DNA from: Planococcus citri
Taxonomy: Eukaryota > Arthropoda > Insecta > Hemiptera > Pseudococcidae
NCBI RefSeq assembly: GCF_950023065.1
Contig: NC_088679.1
Location: forward strand, 15,128,001-15,192,000
Length of the DNA stretch: 64,000 bases
Direction: 5' to 3'
Positions 1 through 12,300 of this stretch are shown one piece after another; within the stretch, counting starts at the first letter, position 1; every line of letters begins with the position of its first letter. Under the pieces are notes generated by a model, which was not told the DNA's origin, searched no databases, and worked only from the letters and a program-made list of their open reading frames with translations. Position numbers and translations under genes: made by a program.

Positions 1-3000
1 TTGGCAAACGATTTCCATAACATAACACCCTTTAAGTACGAGTATTACAATAACAGAAAAATAAAATCATTTTTGGATCGTCATTTTGGAAATTTTTTCG
101 AATTTTTGAGAATTGTTTTTTTTTAAGAGCATTTATAAAACGTAATTTATAAATTTATCTTCTTTTCCAAGACAAATATTACAATTCACAAGTAGTCATA
201 ATTTCCGAACCATCTTGTACTCGCAGATACACACGTATAAATTTCAAAACGAGAAATTGAAGAAGTAATGCAGTTAGTCAAAAGTTGCTGTATTATGTGT
301 ATTTTTTTAGCTAAGTAAATAAAATAATATTTATAGCTTCCTGCGTGTTTTTTTTTGCTCTACAGCTATATAAAAAGTTTCATCGCAAATTTAGTCCATA
401 GCGAATTTTGAAAAGGCCGAGTAAAACTTGACGTCTCGTAACGCCTTCAATATTCAACGTAGGCTGAACTTCCACCCAAGTTTATTTTTTTCTTCTCGTT
501 TTTGACGTTGTAGGTGCATTACACACCATGTGAGATGTTCTACTCTCACTCGACAAGTTACTTTTCGGGGGTTTGTTCGCCACAGTGAAAAATTTGACGA
601 CATCGAACCAGCCAAGCACGAGACTCGGGACACACATACTACACATAAAAATGGTAAAAAATTCTCTCTCATAGTTTTGACGCATAGGTCATCTGACTGA
701 AAAAAAAATTTGTCGCCGGCGAGATGAAATTTCATTTCTTGAGCCCATAAAATCTTCGGTACGACTTGAAACTTCTTGAAAACCGACTCTCGAAAAAAAA
801 AACGAGATCTTTTTCACAATGACGAGGGAAAGAAGAAGAAAAAAAAAGACGATGCTTTGAAAACGTGAGATTTTATCGTTTTTACAATGTCGTCGTCGTC
901 GTGTAAGAAGATAAGTAATAAGAGTAAGGTTTTCAAAAATAAATTTCGCAAGTTGATAAAATCCGCGCTCAGATTCCCCTTCGCTCTTTACCTATTCGTA
1001 CTTGCAGACGAAGAAGGAGAAAAAAAACTACGCGAAAATGGCGAGTAAACGTAACGAATTTTCGCCTAAATTACTCTTAGTAGTACATCCCATTGCCAAG
1101 CTCGTGTTTTCATTTATGTGTGTTGGGTATTGTAACCCACGTATAGGGTGAGATTTGCAATATAAATTTCGTAAATTCAGTTTCCCAACGCGAGTAACAC
1201 GGTTGAAGGGAAAAAAATATGAAAGGAAAAAATTCTATATATATTTAAATTACAAATAAGGAAAAGCTTACTTCAATTATGGGTAAATTTGCATTAATAA
1301 AATTTAACAACGGAGAAAGTTTATTTTTCCAGGTTGAATGGTGAAATTGGTCGCATAAGGGGACAATGAGGTGGAAAGAAGAGGGTTAGGTTAACTTTGC
1401 CCTGTATATCGTTTGTTAGGGGTATCATAGGACGAAAATTGAATTGTCTTTTTGCACGAATGGAATGTGTCTGAGGAGAAGTACCATAGGTAGAGAGGTA
1501 CGAGCACTTGTTTTCATTTATACTGTCGCATTCTCGGCGAAGTTTAAATTCTTATTATCATATTTGCAGCGACACTTACTCGTACATTCGCTACCTTGCG
1601 CTATTTACCTTACTTAAGGCTATATACTGCAACAATATATACTTTTATCATCATTATAGATAGCTTTTGTGTGTCGGCAGTAGTAAAAGAATTTTTCCAC
1701 GTTATAGTTGTGAAATTCGAATATTGTATTTATCGTTTTCCGCAGGCGGCTCCGAAAGCGTTGCTTTTTAATTACTTTTGTTTTGTAGGAAGACGCTCAC
1801 AGTTTGGGGGAAGGGAGGGAAAAGTGGGACAGCTTTCGCGAATTTGAAGAATTTCATGTTTACAAAAAATATTTGTCCTTATTTAATGTTTTATTATAAT
1901 GTAGTCGTAGCTGAGAGAGTATTAATTAAAATTTATATAAAACGACTTGCAGAATTATGCGGCATTGAAAGTTGACAGCTTTTAAGTTTAATTAGTTTTC
2001 TAAGAATGTCCTCCCGGTATCGTTCGTCCGCCTGTGTGCTTTGTTTCGTGTGAGAGCTTGTTGGACGAGCTTCTTAGCTACGCTGTCTTAGGTTTTTCTG
2101 TGTGTTGGCGAAAAGCGGTTTAGACTGAAGAGAATTTTTCCATAATGCGTTCAGGTAATTTATTGTTGGGTGGGAAGGGTTTTGGTAAGGTTGATGAAGA
2201 GCAATGTGGAGGTGCTTTTTTTTTCAGAGTGAATCTGCCTACTTTTTTTACTAAGAAGCTCAAGTCTGGTGTTTACAATTTACCCCATTGCATTGGGGGA
2301 AAATCTGCCGATACGCTGAAAATAACACCGATACTGGTAGATAAAATTTGCGTTTACAAATATAATTCTGCTCAGATAACAGACACACCTGGACCCACCG
2401 GATTATGCAAAGTTGCAAACTTTTGAAATTAGGCTAAAATTTAATGAAGTAAGTAAGTTTGGTCATTTAAATCGCTGTAATTTAGCAGTGTAAATGATAT
2501 TTGCCCTTTAAACGGTGTACACTTTACACACATGATGAATAATCTGCTAAAATATCGCCACATTCATGAATATCAACGTATCAACTCGCGCAATATGTCT
2601 CATAGCATGCGCGCTTGTTTTGCAGTTGAGAGGGGGTATTACATTGCGCATGCGCAACTCCAGTAGTCAAGTAGGAACTAAATAGGAAGGGATTATTTCT
2701 GTGGTAGAACTTGTTAGTTGGTGTTGTGTGTTGTGGTGTCCTGGTGTCATGATAGAATTGTTTGTGTTCATCATAGCCAGTGTAATTTGAATTCATGTGC
2801 TAGGTAGTTTGGTGTTGACTGTTGTCATTTGAATTTTTTATACATTACTCTGGATTCCATGATGGCATCAAAGAATACAAACCGGTAATAAGTAGGTAGA
2901 TGAATATTATACCTAATAGTTGATATTGGTTGAGTTCTTGATACACAAGGTAAGTCTTTGATAAATTAATCAGAATCTCCATCTTTTTCATGTGTTCTGT

Positions 3001-3049
3001 GTCTTTATTGTTTGAATTTTTCAACTATCCTCAACTAACATTTCATTTT
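1..3049. other. AT-rich non-coding stretch, no gene recognised
   Basis: I see no protein domain, RNA gene or transposon coding sequence here. A short CGT microsatellite lies near 888-902. The longest open frames (83-93 codons, for example 1596-1847 and 2145-2426 on the plus strand) have no recognisable motif and no convincing codon pattern. The sequence could be intergenic or intronic. Confidence 0.5.
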
Positions 3050-3241
3050 CACTCTGAGAAAATGTATACCTAGGTACTTAGTATAAATTACAATTAATTG
3101 ATAGTAAGCATGCGCCAGTTTTGACATTATAGTCAAAATTACTATATAACTATAGTAATTTCAACCAAGTATATAATGCCAAACTGAAGCACGTTTTTTT
3201 ATAATTATGATAATTTATACTATTACAAATTTTTCTCAGTG
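3050..3241. mobile_element. Candidate MITE with CACTGAGA-type ends
   Basis: The left edge reads CACTCTGAGAAAAT and the right edge, reverse complemented, CACTGAGAAAAAT. Both arms continue with a related AGTATAAATTA block, giving imperfect terminal inverted repeats around a 192-bp non-coding body. The same kind of ends bound the element at 9137-9381, which suggests one family. No clear target duplication was read, so the edges are approximate. Confidence 0.4.
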
Positions 3242-3454
3242 TATGAATATTTTTTATCAATTCAATATCATCTTTATATTTTTTCAGATCATCAAAGCTG
3301 AATACTTACTTACGTTGATCAATGAGAGAGAATGTGAAGACATTCCTTCAAATTTCAAACACGATGAGGAAAATTTCAACACATTTACTGAGACATGGAC
3401 ATAAATCTGAAGTGCACTTACCCCTGCCTAAATCTGTGCGTCAGTTTAAAACAT

Positions 3455-3557
3455 GAAGAGAAGGCAATACCAGAGTAAGTAATTTTTGTACTTTTTAAAG
3501 AGAAGTAGGTATGTAGAATAAGCGATATTAGCTGAAGCTTTTGATACAACTAATAAT
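3455..3557. repeat. Dispersed repeat family A, copy 1, left part
   Basis: This is the left part of a roughly 390-bp repeat. It carries AAGGCAATACCAGAGTAAGTAA, shared with 4531 and 7231. The copy is split by the TIR element at 3558-4186 and resumes at 4187. All three copies hold a donor-like CAGAGTAAGTAA near the start, an acceptor-like TTCATTTCAG or variant about 100 bp on, and AATAAA close to the end. The family could therefore derive from a short spliced transcript. Confidence 0.6.
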
Positions 3558-4186
3558 CGTTGCTTTATTAGGAAAAGGTCGTAACTACAATTTTTATAAA
3601 AAATGAGATAGTGGTATCATTGGAAAGAGAATTTTGTCCTCTACATGATGCAACACTTGAAATTGAATTTCGATGTTTTTTGTTCTCGTAATAGCCGAAA
3701 ACAAATGGTTTTAAATACATGTTTTCAAAACCATTACAATGAAAAGGTTCTAAATGATATTGTTTCTCAGATTGAACCTATTTCTTTTGATTTTTGTAAT
3801 TTGTTGGTAAGAAAAGTCATTATAAACAAATAATTTCACGTCATTTCACTGACAAATTGCAGAAAATCAACCTCATCACCTTAAGGATATCGTTCCTGTG
3901 TATTTCTTATGGGCTTTTGATGAAAAAAGCTTGACTTAAGGTGAAAGTTCCTTTGTTGAATTTTACTTTTTTCAGTTCAGAGTTCCTCAAATAAAAAAAT
4001 GAAAAATCAGTGCTACCAGGATGTTTATTTTGAAAATTAGCAGGAAAATGATTGCAATAACCAAATGTTCTCTTACCTCATCTAAAACTATCAAGTGTAC
4101 TTGATAGAATGCTCTTTAAAAATTAAAATGCGTTTTCTGAGAAATCAACTTTCATGTAGTTACGACCTTTTCCTAATAGAGCAACG
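3558..4186. mobile_element. Non-autonomous TIR element (629 bp) inserted in repeat A
   Basis: The two ends are near-perfect inverted repeats of about 31 bp: CGTTGCTTTATTAGGAAAAG at the left, and the reverse complement of the right end is CGTTGCTCTATTAGGAAAAG; both continue GTCGTAACTACA. The element interrupts copy 1 of dispersed repeat A, whose uninterrupted sisters at 4531 and 7231 define the empty site. Flanks read TAATAAT before and AATTGTTC after, compatible with a 3-bp AAT duplication. The interior holds a 62-codon plus-strand frame with no recognised motif. The superfamily is unassigned. Confidence 0.7.
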
Positions 4187-4456
4187 AATTGTTCACTTCA
4201 GATTTACACTACCATATCTTAAAAATCTCAAGCCTTGAGAGATTAGCATAACCTTAGTGGTAAATAAATTAGCAATGCTGCAACCCACCAAAGTTTGGAA
4301 AATGGAAAAAAGGTCCAGCTGAGAACTGCTCTCCAAATCTGATATCAGGATTGATGGTACATCAAATAGGTAATGCTTTACATAAAGCACTAGAATCATC
4401 ATTGTTCATTTCAATGGGAATAATGCAGCCAAAGGTCGTTCTCCTCAATAAATTCA
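4187..4456. repeat. Dispersed repeat family A, copy 1, right part
   Basis: This continues the interrupted copy 1. Blocks such as GGAAAATGGAAAAAAGGTCC, GATTGATGGTACATCAAATA and AATGGGAATAATGCAGCCAA are shared with copies 2 and 3. It ends at TCCTCAATAAATTCAA, the shared right edge. Confidence 0.65.
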
Positions 4457-4530
4457 AAGCTGCCTAGATCCCAAGAACCACAATCACCTGATGTGTGTAT
4501 CACTTGGAAAAATGAGAATTGAAGCTTAGG

Positions 4531-4932
4531 GAGGAGAAGGCAATACCAGAGTAAGTAATTTTTGTATTTTTTAAAGAGAAATACATATAAATAGAATAAG
4601 TGGTATCAGCTGAAACTTTCGGTATACTTACCTAATATGTAATTGTTCATTTCAGATTTATACGACCTTCTAATCTTAAAAATCTTGAGCTTCAAGAGAT
4701 AAGCTTAACATTAATGGAATTGAATTTGCCCCCCCCCCCCCTGGCAACCACCAAAGATTGGAAAATGGAGAAAAAAGGTCCAGCTGAAAAGTGAAAACGC
4801 CTCTCTCAATCTGATACAAGGATTGATGGTGTATCAAATAATGATTCATATAAAGCACCAGAATCAAAGAATGTCATTGTTTATCTCAATGGGAATAATG
4901 CAGCCAAAGGTCATTCTCCTCAATAAATTCAA
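4531..4932. repeat. Dispersed repeat family A, copy 2
   Basis: An uninterrupted copy with the same left edge (GGCAATACCAGAGTAAGTAA) and right edge (CTCAATAAATTCAA) as copies 1 and 3. It contains a C10-12 tract near 4730. It provides the empty-site reference for the element at 3558-4186. Confidence 0.65.
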
Positions 4933-5225
4933 CGCTTCATCTTCCTAACCTGGCTCATGGAGAAAGGACAACCTGAACCTGCTGAACTTTCCAGAATAAC
5001 ATCACAAATCCAATTTTTCAATGGTATGATGATTTCTTAGTTTCTCTAATCATTCAGCATGAGTAAGTATCTAAGTAATGTTCCTCAACCTAAGCATCAT
5101 ATCTTCCCAATTTCTATTATCAAACCACATACCACATTCGATGCTTTAGTTATTTATCCCGTTTGTAATTAGAATATGATTTAAAGCTTGTTAAGTGAAC
5201 TTCAATTTTTCATATGAATATCACA

Positions 5226-5312
5226 GGGATCCCAATTGAAGAGAATGAAGACATCAATGTAGCAGGAGATCAGATTTTTGCAAGCACCACAAACATTGCC
5301 GATGTAAAGTAA
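5226..5312 (+). other. Exon-like open stretch, unrecognised
   Basis: After an acceptor-like ATATCACAG the sequence reads in frame as GIPIEENEDINVAGDQIF and so on before a TAA. It is acidic and looks more codon-like than its surroundings. A similar exon-like stretch after TTTTTTCAG at 3288-3404 reads ERECEDIPSNFKHDEENF before a stop. No family is recognised, and the two may be unrelated remnants. Confidence 0.15.
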
Positions 5313-6984
5313 TACCTATTCACCAATTTACATAATCAGTAGTCATCTTAGCGTGAAAATTTCCTATACTTAAGCACGATAGACCATATGGTAAACCAAC
5401 TAGATAACTTAAGTGCCGTTTTTGATTACCCATAATCGGAAGTAAGTAATTTCTTTTCTTGACTAATGATGGGAAATTTTTTTAGAGTTGAGGGGGAAAG
5501 TATGAGATAAGTTCACCCACCTACTGGACCTACATATATGTGACTTCCATCACCCATCATCAGCTAGACAGGCTCCCTGTAGAGGCATTTATGCACCGAT
5601 ATAGAGTCAGGGTTTTGCAATTCAAATATTGCATTAATGTAAAATGCATAATTTGTTTTAGGATGAGATCGTTATCTGGTGTTCATAATAAAGAGTACCC
5701 TTTTCAACTCCAACCAAAATTACCCACCTGCGGAACATTCTAAACAAAATTCCTGCCTTTACATGGATCTGCAGATTCAGAGGAAGACCAACCTGTATTA
5801 AGCTTCGAAAAAATCCTATAAACATAAAATTGATACAGCAGTAGAATGTATGCGATAGAATGTACATACATTCCAAAGATGGCTGAAATGTGTGAGCTTT
5901 TATATGTATGTATAGTACCTATGACGTCATTGAAGAAAAATTTTCAATGGAATTCTGAAAGAGAAAATAACATTGAAGTTCTGAAAAAAGAACTTGCATA
6001 AGAAACAATGTTATTAAATCTCAATTTCTTGAAGCCATTTTACATCTCCTTACAGATACTTACAAGCACAAAAGCTATTACCTGAGCAGTAATACAGGAA
6101 CTAACCACATAGAAAGAGATTTATTCAGTAAGGAGTAGGCAATTCATTTTCTTGAATTTTTTTTGTGTTGAGAAAAAAGTATAGGGTGCACAGAAATATC
6201 ATATTTCCACATACCTATACACAGCATCCAAGTTTTCACAACTGCCCACTTTCAATTGCATGACCTATACATTGATACTAGGGGGCTATGCCCCCAAACC
6301 CCCCATCGCTCTCCCTTTTCTCTCTTAGAGCTCGCTTTTTCAAGGTTGCCCCCAAGTCCCTTTCCTTACAACAAACTACATAATATGTATTACTAAGCAA
6401 AATGAGTAATTCAAAAGAGAAATACTCGGCTGAGAAGTATAAGTTGGATTTTTTGTTTACTATTATTTTGATGATAAATAAAATGCTTAGCAAATTGGAA
6501 ATATTCGGCTGAGAAATTAAAGTTCAAAGTTATGATTGTTCAAAATAAAGCTTTTTTGATTTTTAATTTTTCATGCTTAAACTAAAAAATTTTGAATTAC
6601 AAATGTTTTATAACATATCTACACGTCATAAGGAATATTAAAAAAAAAAAAATGAGCAAAATCGGTTCAGTTTTCATAAATTTAGAGGAGGGGGCCCAAA
6701 AATTAGTTTTTAGGCCATTTCTCCTTCTGTATGGGACCAAATTGGTTCAAATTTTGAAATTAGGTTTATAATGCAATTTGGAAGAAAACATATTTCCAAA
6801 ATTTTTTCATGTTGAATTTAGCCCCCTTTTTCTTAAATTTGGGGCCTTAAAAATCAAAATTTGGGCTTCGCTATATTTTTCGCATCAAGTACTCGTCGAG
6901 AGCTTTCTATTGAAAAAAAAATTAGCTTCCTAGGTATAATTGGAGCCAAATGAGAGCCTGCTGAACTTTTTTTGCTTGTAGCTT

Positions 6985-7150
6985 TATACTATAGATGCGT
7001 ATGCAATGTTCTTAATGAAAGTAAAATTAGTGATGTCGATTTTAATGAAATCTTCGGGGTAAGTATTGAAATATTCCATTCACTGCCAGACTTTTCAAAA
7101 TCAAATTTTCAGAAATTTGTCAAGTATAGGAGCTTTTAGCCTTAAAATGG
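6985..7150. repeat. Dispersed repeat family B, copy 1 (uninterrupted)
   Basis: ATGCAATGTTCTTAATGAAA at 7001 recurs at 8811, and the following TCAAATTTTCAGAAATTTGTCAAGTA section recurs near 9487. In the second copy the two parts are separated by the LINE fragment and the MITE at 8868-9381, so this copy approximates the empty site. Confidence 0.5.
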
Positions 7151-7230
7151 CACCCTAAGCCAATGTTCTGAATGTTTAAAAAAAATTGAAACACGTAAGT
7201 CAAGATTTCTAACTGGATCTAAGTGTTTGG

Positions 7231-7625
7231 GATGAGAAGACAATACCAGAGTAAGTAACTTTTGTATTTTTTTTAAAAGAGAAGTACATATATAGAGTAA
7301 GCGGTATTACCTAAAGCTTTTGTTATACCAAGGTAATAACTGTTCATTTCACATTAATATTATTACTTTCTAATCTTAACAATATAGAGCCTCGAGAGAT
7401 AAGCATACCTAACGTCAGTGATAAATAAATTTGCCCTACTGCAACCCTCCAAAGACTGGAGAATGGAAAAAAGGTCAAGCTGGGAACTGCTCTCTAAATC
7501 TGATACAAGGATTGATGGTACATCAAATAGGTAATGCTTTTCATAAAGCACCAGAATCAAAGACTGTCACTGTTCATCACAATGGGAATAATGCAGCCAA
7601 TGGGCATTCTCCTTAATAAATTCAA
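7231..7625. repeat. Dispersed repeat family A, copy 3
   Basis: The third copy, about 2.3 kb from copy 2. It shares the donor-like CCAGAGTAAGTAA start, the GATTGATGGTACATCAAATA core and the AATAAATTCAA end. Substitutions and small indels between copies show it is old. Confidence 0.65.
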
Positions 7626-8198
7626 TGTTTCAGCTTGGCTTTGTAGAAGAGCATGATTTGCATCAATGGGACCTACAAGATCCCTTTTTCTGGTACCTAG
7701 GTATTTTACTGAGAAGTTACCCTAATGAAGAGTGAATCCATTACACCATGACCATACAATAGCACCAAAAACTACGACACTGATTTGATTATACAGCTTA
7801 CCAGAATCTTTCAACAATTATGTGTTCCTGGAACTCAGTTTTGAAGACGTGCAAACGACCAATTGAAGGTTGCTGCCAGCTACGAGTATAAAACTATAAT
7901 GCATGGTGTGGTAAACTATATACTTAATCAACTTAAATATCCGAACGCCTCTGATTGGCTAGGAATTATTTCTTCAAGACTGAAGTAAGTGTTACCTAAC
8001 GTACCTATTCTAGCTATTGGTCAAACTGGTAGGTATGTTTTTAAATTAAGACACGATCAATTTTCATTGTTTGTAAGTACTTCCTTGACTATTGAAAATT
8101 TTATTTTTAAAATAGATCCATGTTTATACTTATTCAGGGGGGAGTAGGATAAATACGAGTATTGAAACATCTCCATTAGACAGTCTTAAAGTTCGATC

Positions 8199-8556
8199 TA
8201 TAGACACTGTACCTGTGCCCTCCGGGTAAGACATCCAACTGCAGGCAACGGGGAAAAGGGACGGTAGTAAAATCTTGTGTCATGCCAATTTCTCCCGCTG
8301 GGTGATTTTGGCTGCGCTATATGTCAATTTGCAGGCAACGGGGAAAAGGGAGGGTTGTGTAGTCTGGAAGGAACTCCTGGCTGCGCGCGCAGTCAGGAGT
8401 ACCTCGCGGACTACACAACCCTCCCTTTTCCCTGTTGCCTGCAAAATTGAAGTACAGCGCAGCCGAAAGCACCCAGCGGGATAAATTGGCATGACACACG
8501 TAATTCAGCCAATATGGCCGCTAGTTGGATGTCTTCCCGCAGGTCCAGTGTCTATA
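8199..8556. mobile_element. Palindromic MITE, hAT-like by 8-bp target duplication
   Basis: A 358-bp element is flanked by a perfect 8-bp direct duplication, GTTCGATC at 8191-8198 and 8557-8564. Its ends are inverted (TATAGACACTGTACCTG at the left; CAGGTCCAGTGTCTATA at the right), and nearly the whole element folds on itself, with a GC-rich centre around 8380-8400. Internally TGCAGGCAACGGGGAAAAGG occurs at about 8239 and again at about 8331 as a direct repeat, and once inverted near 8430. An 8-bp duplication is typical of hAT elements; the assignment is inference. The overlapping 60-70 codon frames on both strands are products of the palindrome. Confidence 0.85.
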
Positions 8557-8867
8557 GTTCGATCAAATGAAAAACAAGCCATCAGATATTCGCTGATTGC
8601 AAGATAGTTTTTGCATTTACTTTCACCATAAGTAAGTACTTATTGGTTGATGTTGCCAAAATAATATTATTACTCAGCATCATAAAAATACTACTCGTTA
8701 TTTGGATCTTTGAAAATACTACTCGCTGATTGGCTGTGTGTTGACACCCAGAAGAAAAATTAATATTGCAATAGAGTTTTTTCACGTTTTGCACAAAAAC
8801 TCTGATATGCAATGTTCTTAATGAAAGAAAAATCAGTGACGCTGATTTTAATGAAATCCTTCGGGGT

Positions 8868-9126
8868 ATTTTTTTTTGACATTTTTTTTATACTGGGCGT
8901 GTATAATTGCCAGGATTTTTACGCCCAGTTTCGAGGGGTTAGTCTAGATTTGGTTTGGAAGATTGATTTCTTTGATGTATTTAAGAATGTTTTCCATCTG
9001 TTTGATGTTGTCAGGAATTGTAGGGTTGAGGTCTGAAATGTTTAAGGATTGGCGTTTTGTTTTGAGGGAGGGACAGTAGAATAGAAGGTGTTGAGTGGAG
9101 ATTATTTCAGAATTGAAATATCCCAT
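8868..9126 (-). pseudogene. LINE ORF2 C-terminal fragment (5'-truncated)
   Basis: Read on the minus strand, the open stretch ending at 8944 contains HLLFYCPSLKTKRQSL followed by a QMENILKYIKEINLPNQI tail. This resembles the HxLxxCPxxxxxR zinc-knuckle-like motif at the C-terminus of the reverse transcriptase polyprotein in jockey/I/R1-type non-LTR retrotransposons. Downstream on the minus strand the sequence runs into two A-rich tracts near 8868-8890, consistent with the 3' end and tail of a retroposed copy. Everything upstream of the last 60 or so codons is missing, as expected of 5' truncation during target-primed reverse transcription. It sits inside dispersed repeat B. Element family is not resolved. 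Confidence 0.55.
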
Positions 9127-9136
9127 TTACCTGACA

Positions 9137-9381
9137 CACTGAGAGAACTGTTTAGTAGAAGTTACTGTAAAATTTAGTGAAGCGGCCCTCTGGTAACCCT
9201 TTTTGTAGAATTTACTACATTTTGTAGTACATAATACTAAGAAATGTAGTAGAAAAAGTACATTTTACTACGTTTCTTAGTAGTTTGTACTAAGAAATGT
9301 AGTAAATACTACAAAAAAATGACCAGAGGTCCTCTTTACTAAACTTTTCAGTAATTTTTACTAAAGTGATTTTTCTCAGTG
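9137..9381. mobile_element. MITE with about 75-bp inverted repeats, CACTGAGA ends
   Basis: The left arm (CACTGAGAGAACTGTTTAGT, then AGAAGTTACTGTAAAATTTAG and CCTCTGGT) is mirrored by the right arm (ACCAGAGGTCCTC, then CTTTTCAGTAATTTTTACTAA, then TTTCTCAGTG). The centre is made of TAGTA/TACTA palindromes. The length is 245 bp and there is no coding capacity. No certain target duplication was read. The ends resemble those of the candidate at 3050-3241. Confidence 0.75.
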
Positions 9382-12300
9382 CACCTTTATTACCTAAGTA
9401 TGATAATTTCAACCAAATTCTCCAAATTCAGTTTTTTAATTTGAATCCAAGAGTCAACATTCAAGTATATCTTCTGCATTTTTAAAATCAAATTTCCAGA
9501 AATCTATCAAGTAGGAACTCTCAGCATTTTGACTCATTTTTTTTTTGAAAATTTTCAACCTGTAAAATCCAGTTCAAATTTGGGTTGGTGAAAATTTTAG
9601 TTGGCAAATAATATTTCAAATTAGAAAAAAAAAATAAAACACTTTAATCAAGGCGTTTGGTTCTAGCCTTGACATTTTGATTCTATAAATAAGACGTCAC
9701 ACTGAGGGTGGGGCTGGGACTATTTATTATCCCTCGGACAATAATCCAACTGCTCTTCATCTATAAGTAAAACGAATACTAACACGATTTTACATAATTC
9801 GATTATTCTATCGATACTAGCACGGATTTTAATTTGTACCTACTATTCCATGGTTACTAACAATGTCTTGTTGAAAGGTGCAAGTAATCGCTTGCGTCGC
9901 TTGTAAAAAAATCGCTAGAAGAAGATTCACAAGGAGAACAAATGAACAACGGAATCCCACTTTCAAAAAACAGGTCATTTTATTTATAATAGAGGTCGTG
10001 CTTTAACTGAAGGCCTGAGGAATGAAAAATTTAAACAAACACAAGGTCGTGCTTCAAAGTCTTCACTCAAAAACATCTAGAGCTTGATAATATGCGCTAG
10101 TTGCACACCTGTGGGGTGACTTTTTTCTGCTGTATTTTCATGGTGGGATGAGGGGCCAGAAAGATTCCACCCATGCAATAAAAAATGGGTATTGGCGAAT
10201 TCGTTCTTTTATTGCTCAGCAATGTGGAACTTACAAAGTAAATTGAAAATTATCAACTTTTATGATTTAATGAAATCTTAATTCACATTCCACTTCATTA
10301 TCTCCAAGGTCGAAGTCATTAATCAACCAGTCAATGTTCCAATCTCAACTCAGAATTGAAAGAAGATTTTGAAAAGCTGACTCAACGAAGATGAGCGTAG
10401 AAATGCATACCTTAGACATCATTCAGACAGAGTAAGTAATTAATAATCGTTTTTGAGGTTCATCAATTTTTTATTCAATCATGTACTTCGAATTTATACA
10501 GGGTGTCCGGTGAGTGGATGTCAATATACTTACTTCAGTTTTGGATACAAGTACCTAGAATACAACTGGGTAAGACTTGAGAAAAAAGGTTATGTGAAGG
10601 GTGTGGCCTATTTTTAAAATTGAAGGTCACGTTTTCAAAATCCAAGAGCCAAAATCCAATTTTAACCATGGAGGTTTTGCCTAACTTGCAAACTGAAGGG
10701 ATAATAAGTAAATGATTTTTAATTTCAAAAAATGAACAAATTTTGTTATGATATTTTTTTTTTCAACTGTAAAAGCATTCAGAAGCTCAACAATTTTCAA
10801 TTTGCTAAAAATTTCATTAAATTTACACAGAACTGCCGATGAGAAATACCTTATTGATATCGTACTGTGAACTGAAGAGGATATTTTAGTATCTTTACTT
10901 AGGTATATTTAAAATCTACTTTTCTAATCCACAACCTTTTCTATAATAAATCAGTGTGGTGACCACTGGCCTGGAGTTGGTCTTACTTAAATTCAATTTA
11001 TTCCCATTTGTTTCATCGTTCAGTTCAAATGTAAATTTCACATTCAAGATTGAAGTTCCACTACAATAATAATTGTTCAGATGCACTTTTTTCACGACAA
11101 TAGTTTACGACACGTGAAATAATAGTGAGATAGATCACATACAAAATCTTCAGCACGTGTTTTCAAGTAAGTAAATTAATTTTTTTTTGATTTTGCTCGC
11201 ATTGAAATAATATCTTTTCATTGCAATAACTCAATACGGTATTTCGTTCGTTTTCTAATTTGTGCTAAAAATAAGAAAAGTAAACAAAATTGTAAAGAAA
11301 TATAAGACTGAAACAGATCCGAAGAATGCGACAAACCGACACAGAAAAATGAACGAGAGAGTGAGAGGGTGAAAAAAAAAACAGATTAACTTAATCCCGC
11401 ACTTTGAGAGTCGAGTTCACTGTCACGGTATAACTTTCCGTTTTTATTTTTCCTTTTAACATTTTCATGCCATTCAATAAAATTTGTTAGTACCAGGTGT
11501 TCGCTTAAAAACTGTAGGAAATTAAATTTGTTCATCCGTTTGCGCGAATGTGGCACCGTTGCCGGTTGTCCCGCTGTATATTCCCATTTCCCCCCTTCTT
11601 CGTTGCCAAACTCGAGCTCGCGACCTCTTCCGCGACAACTACTACGAACAGCAGATACGCCAAAATAACGGGCGAAATGCGATATTATAATTTAAGCGTA
11701 TTCGATATAAGTGCGTGGGGGTGGAGTGGAAACCGCCAAGTAAAATAAAACGGTTAAAAAAAAGTATTCTGTATACAGAATTAGTACCCCCATAATGGGG
11801 GTATAGTTTAAAGTGTCCCTTCTTGAATTAATTATTTTAAAAGATTTACTATACGTATACGGATATGTTCTGGGCCATACTCGTATGCGTGCTGTGTGTA
11901 TCGATACAACAACGTGTACCTACTGCTGTATTAAATGGGCATGGTGTCGGTGAAAATTGGCCCATAATTGTGTGGTTTCCGAGCACATTATGGCTGCAGG
12001 GTGGCAGTTACTCGAGGCTAATTTATACGTGGTGTGGGATTAAATACACGTATGGTTTTTGAGGGAGAGAATTTTTACGAGCATTTTTTTTTTCGTACTC
12101 GTACATCGTACATTTAATTATCGAATAATTTGCTGCTGCAGTAACGTATATTTTTTACTCGTACAGGCGAGTAGAAAGAGAGAGAGGAAATGAATTAGGC
12201 CTTTTGGGGAAAATGCAGAACATTTTTAAGGTTCATAGAGGGTCATTATGTAGTTTTTCTGTGAGGCTGGTGAGAATTTTTTGGTTTGGAAATGGGACAA

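Noticed and set aside
1596..2426. Several 65-93 codon plus-strand frames as small genes
   Set aside because: No recognisable domain, no splice context and composition like the surrounding DNA.
8275..8499. Three overlapping 60-70 codon frames on both strands
   Set aside because: They are mirror images produced by the palindromic MITE and encode no known motif.
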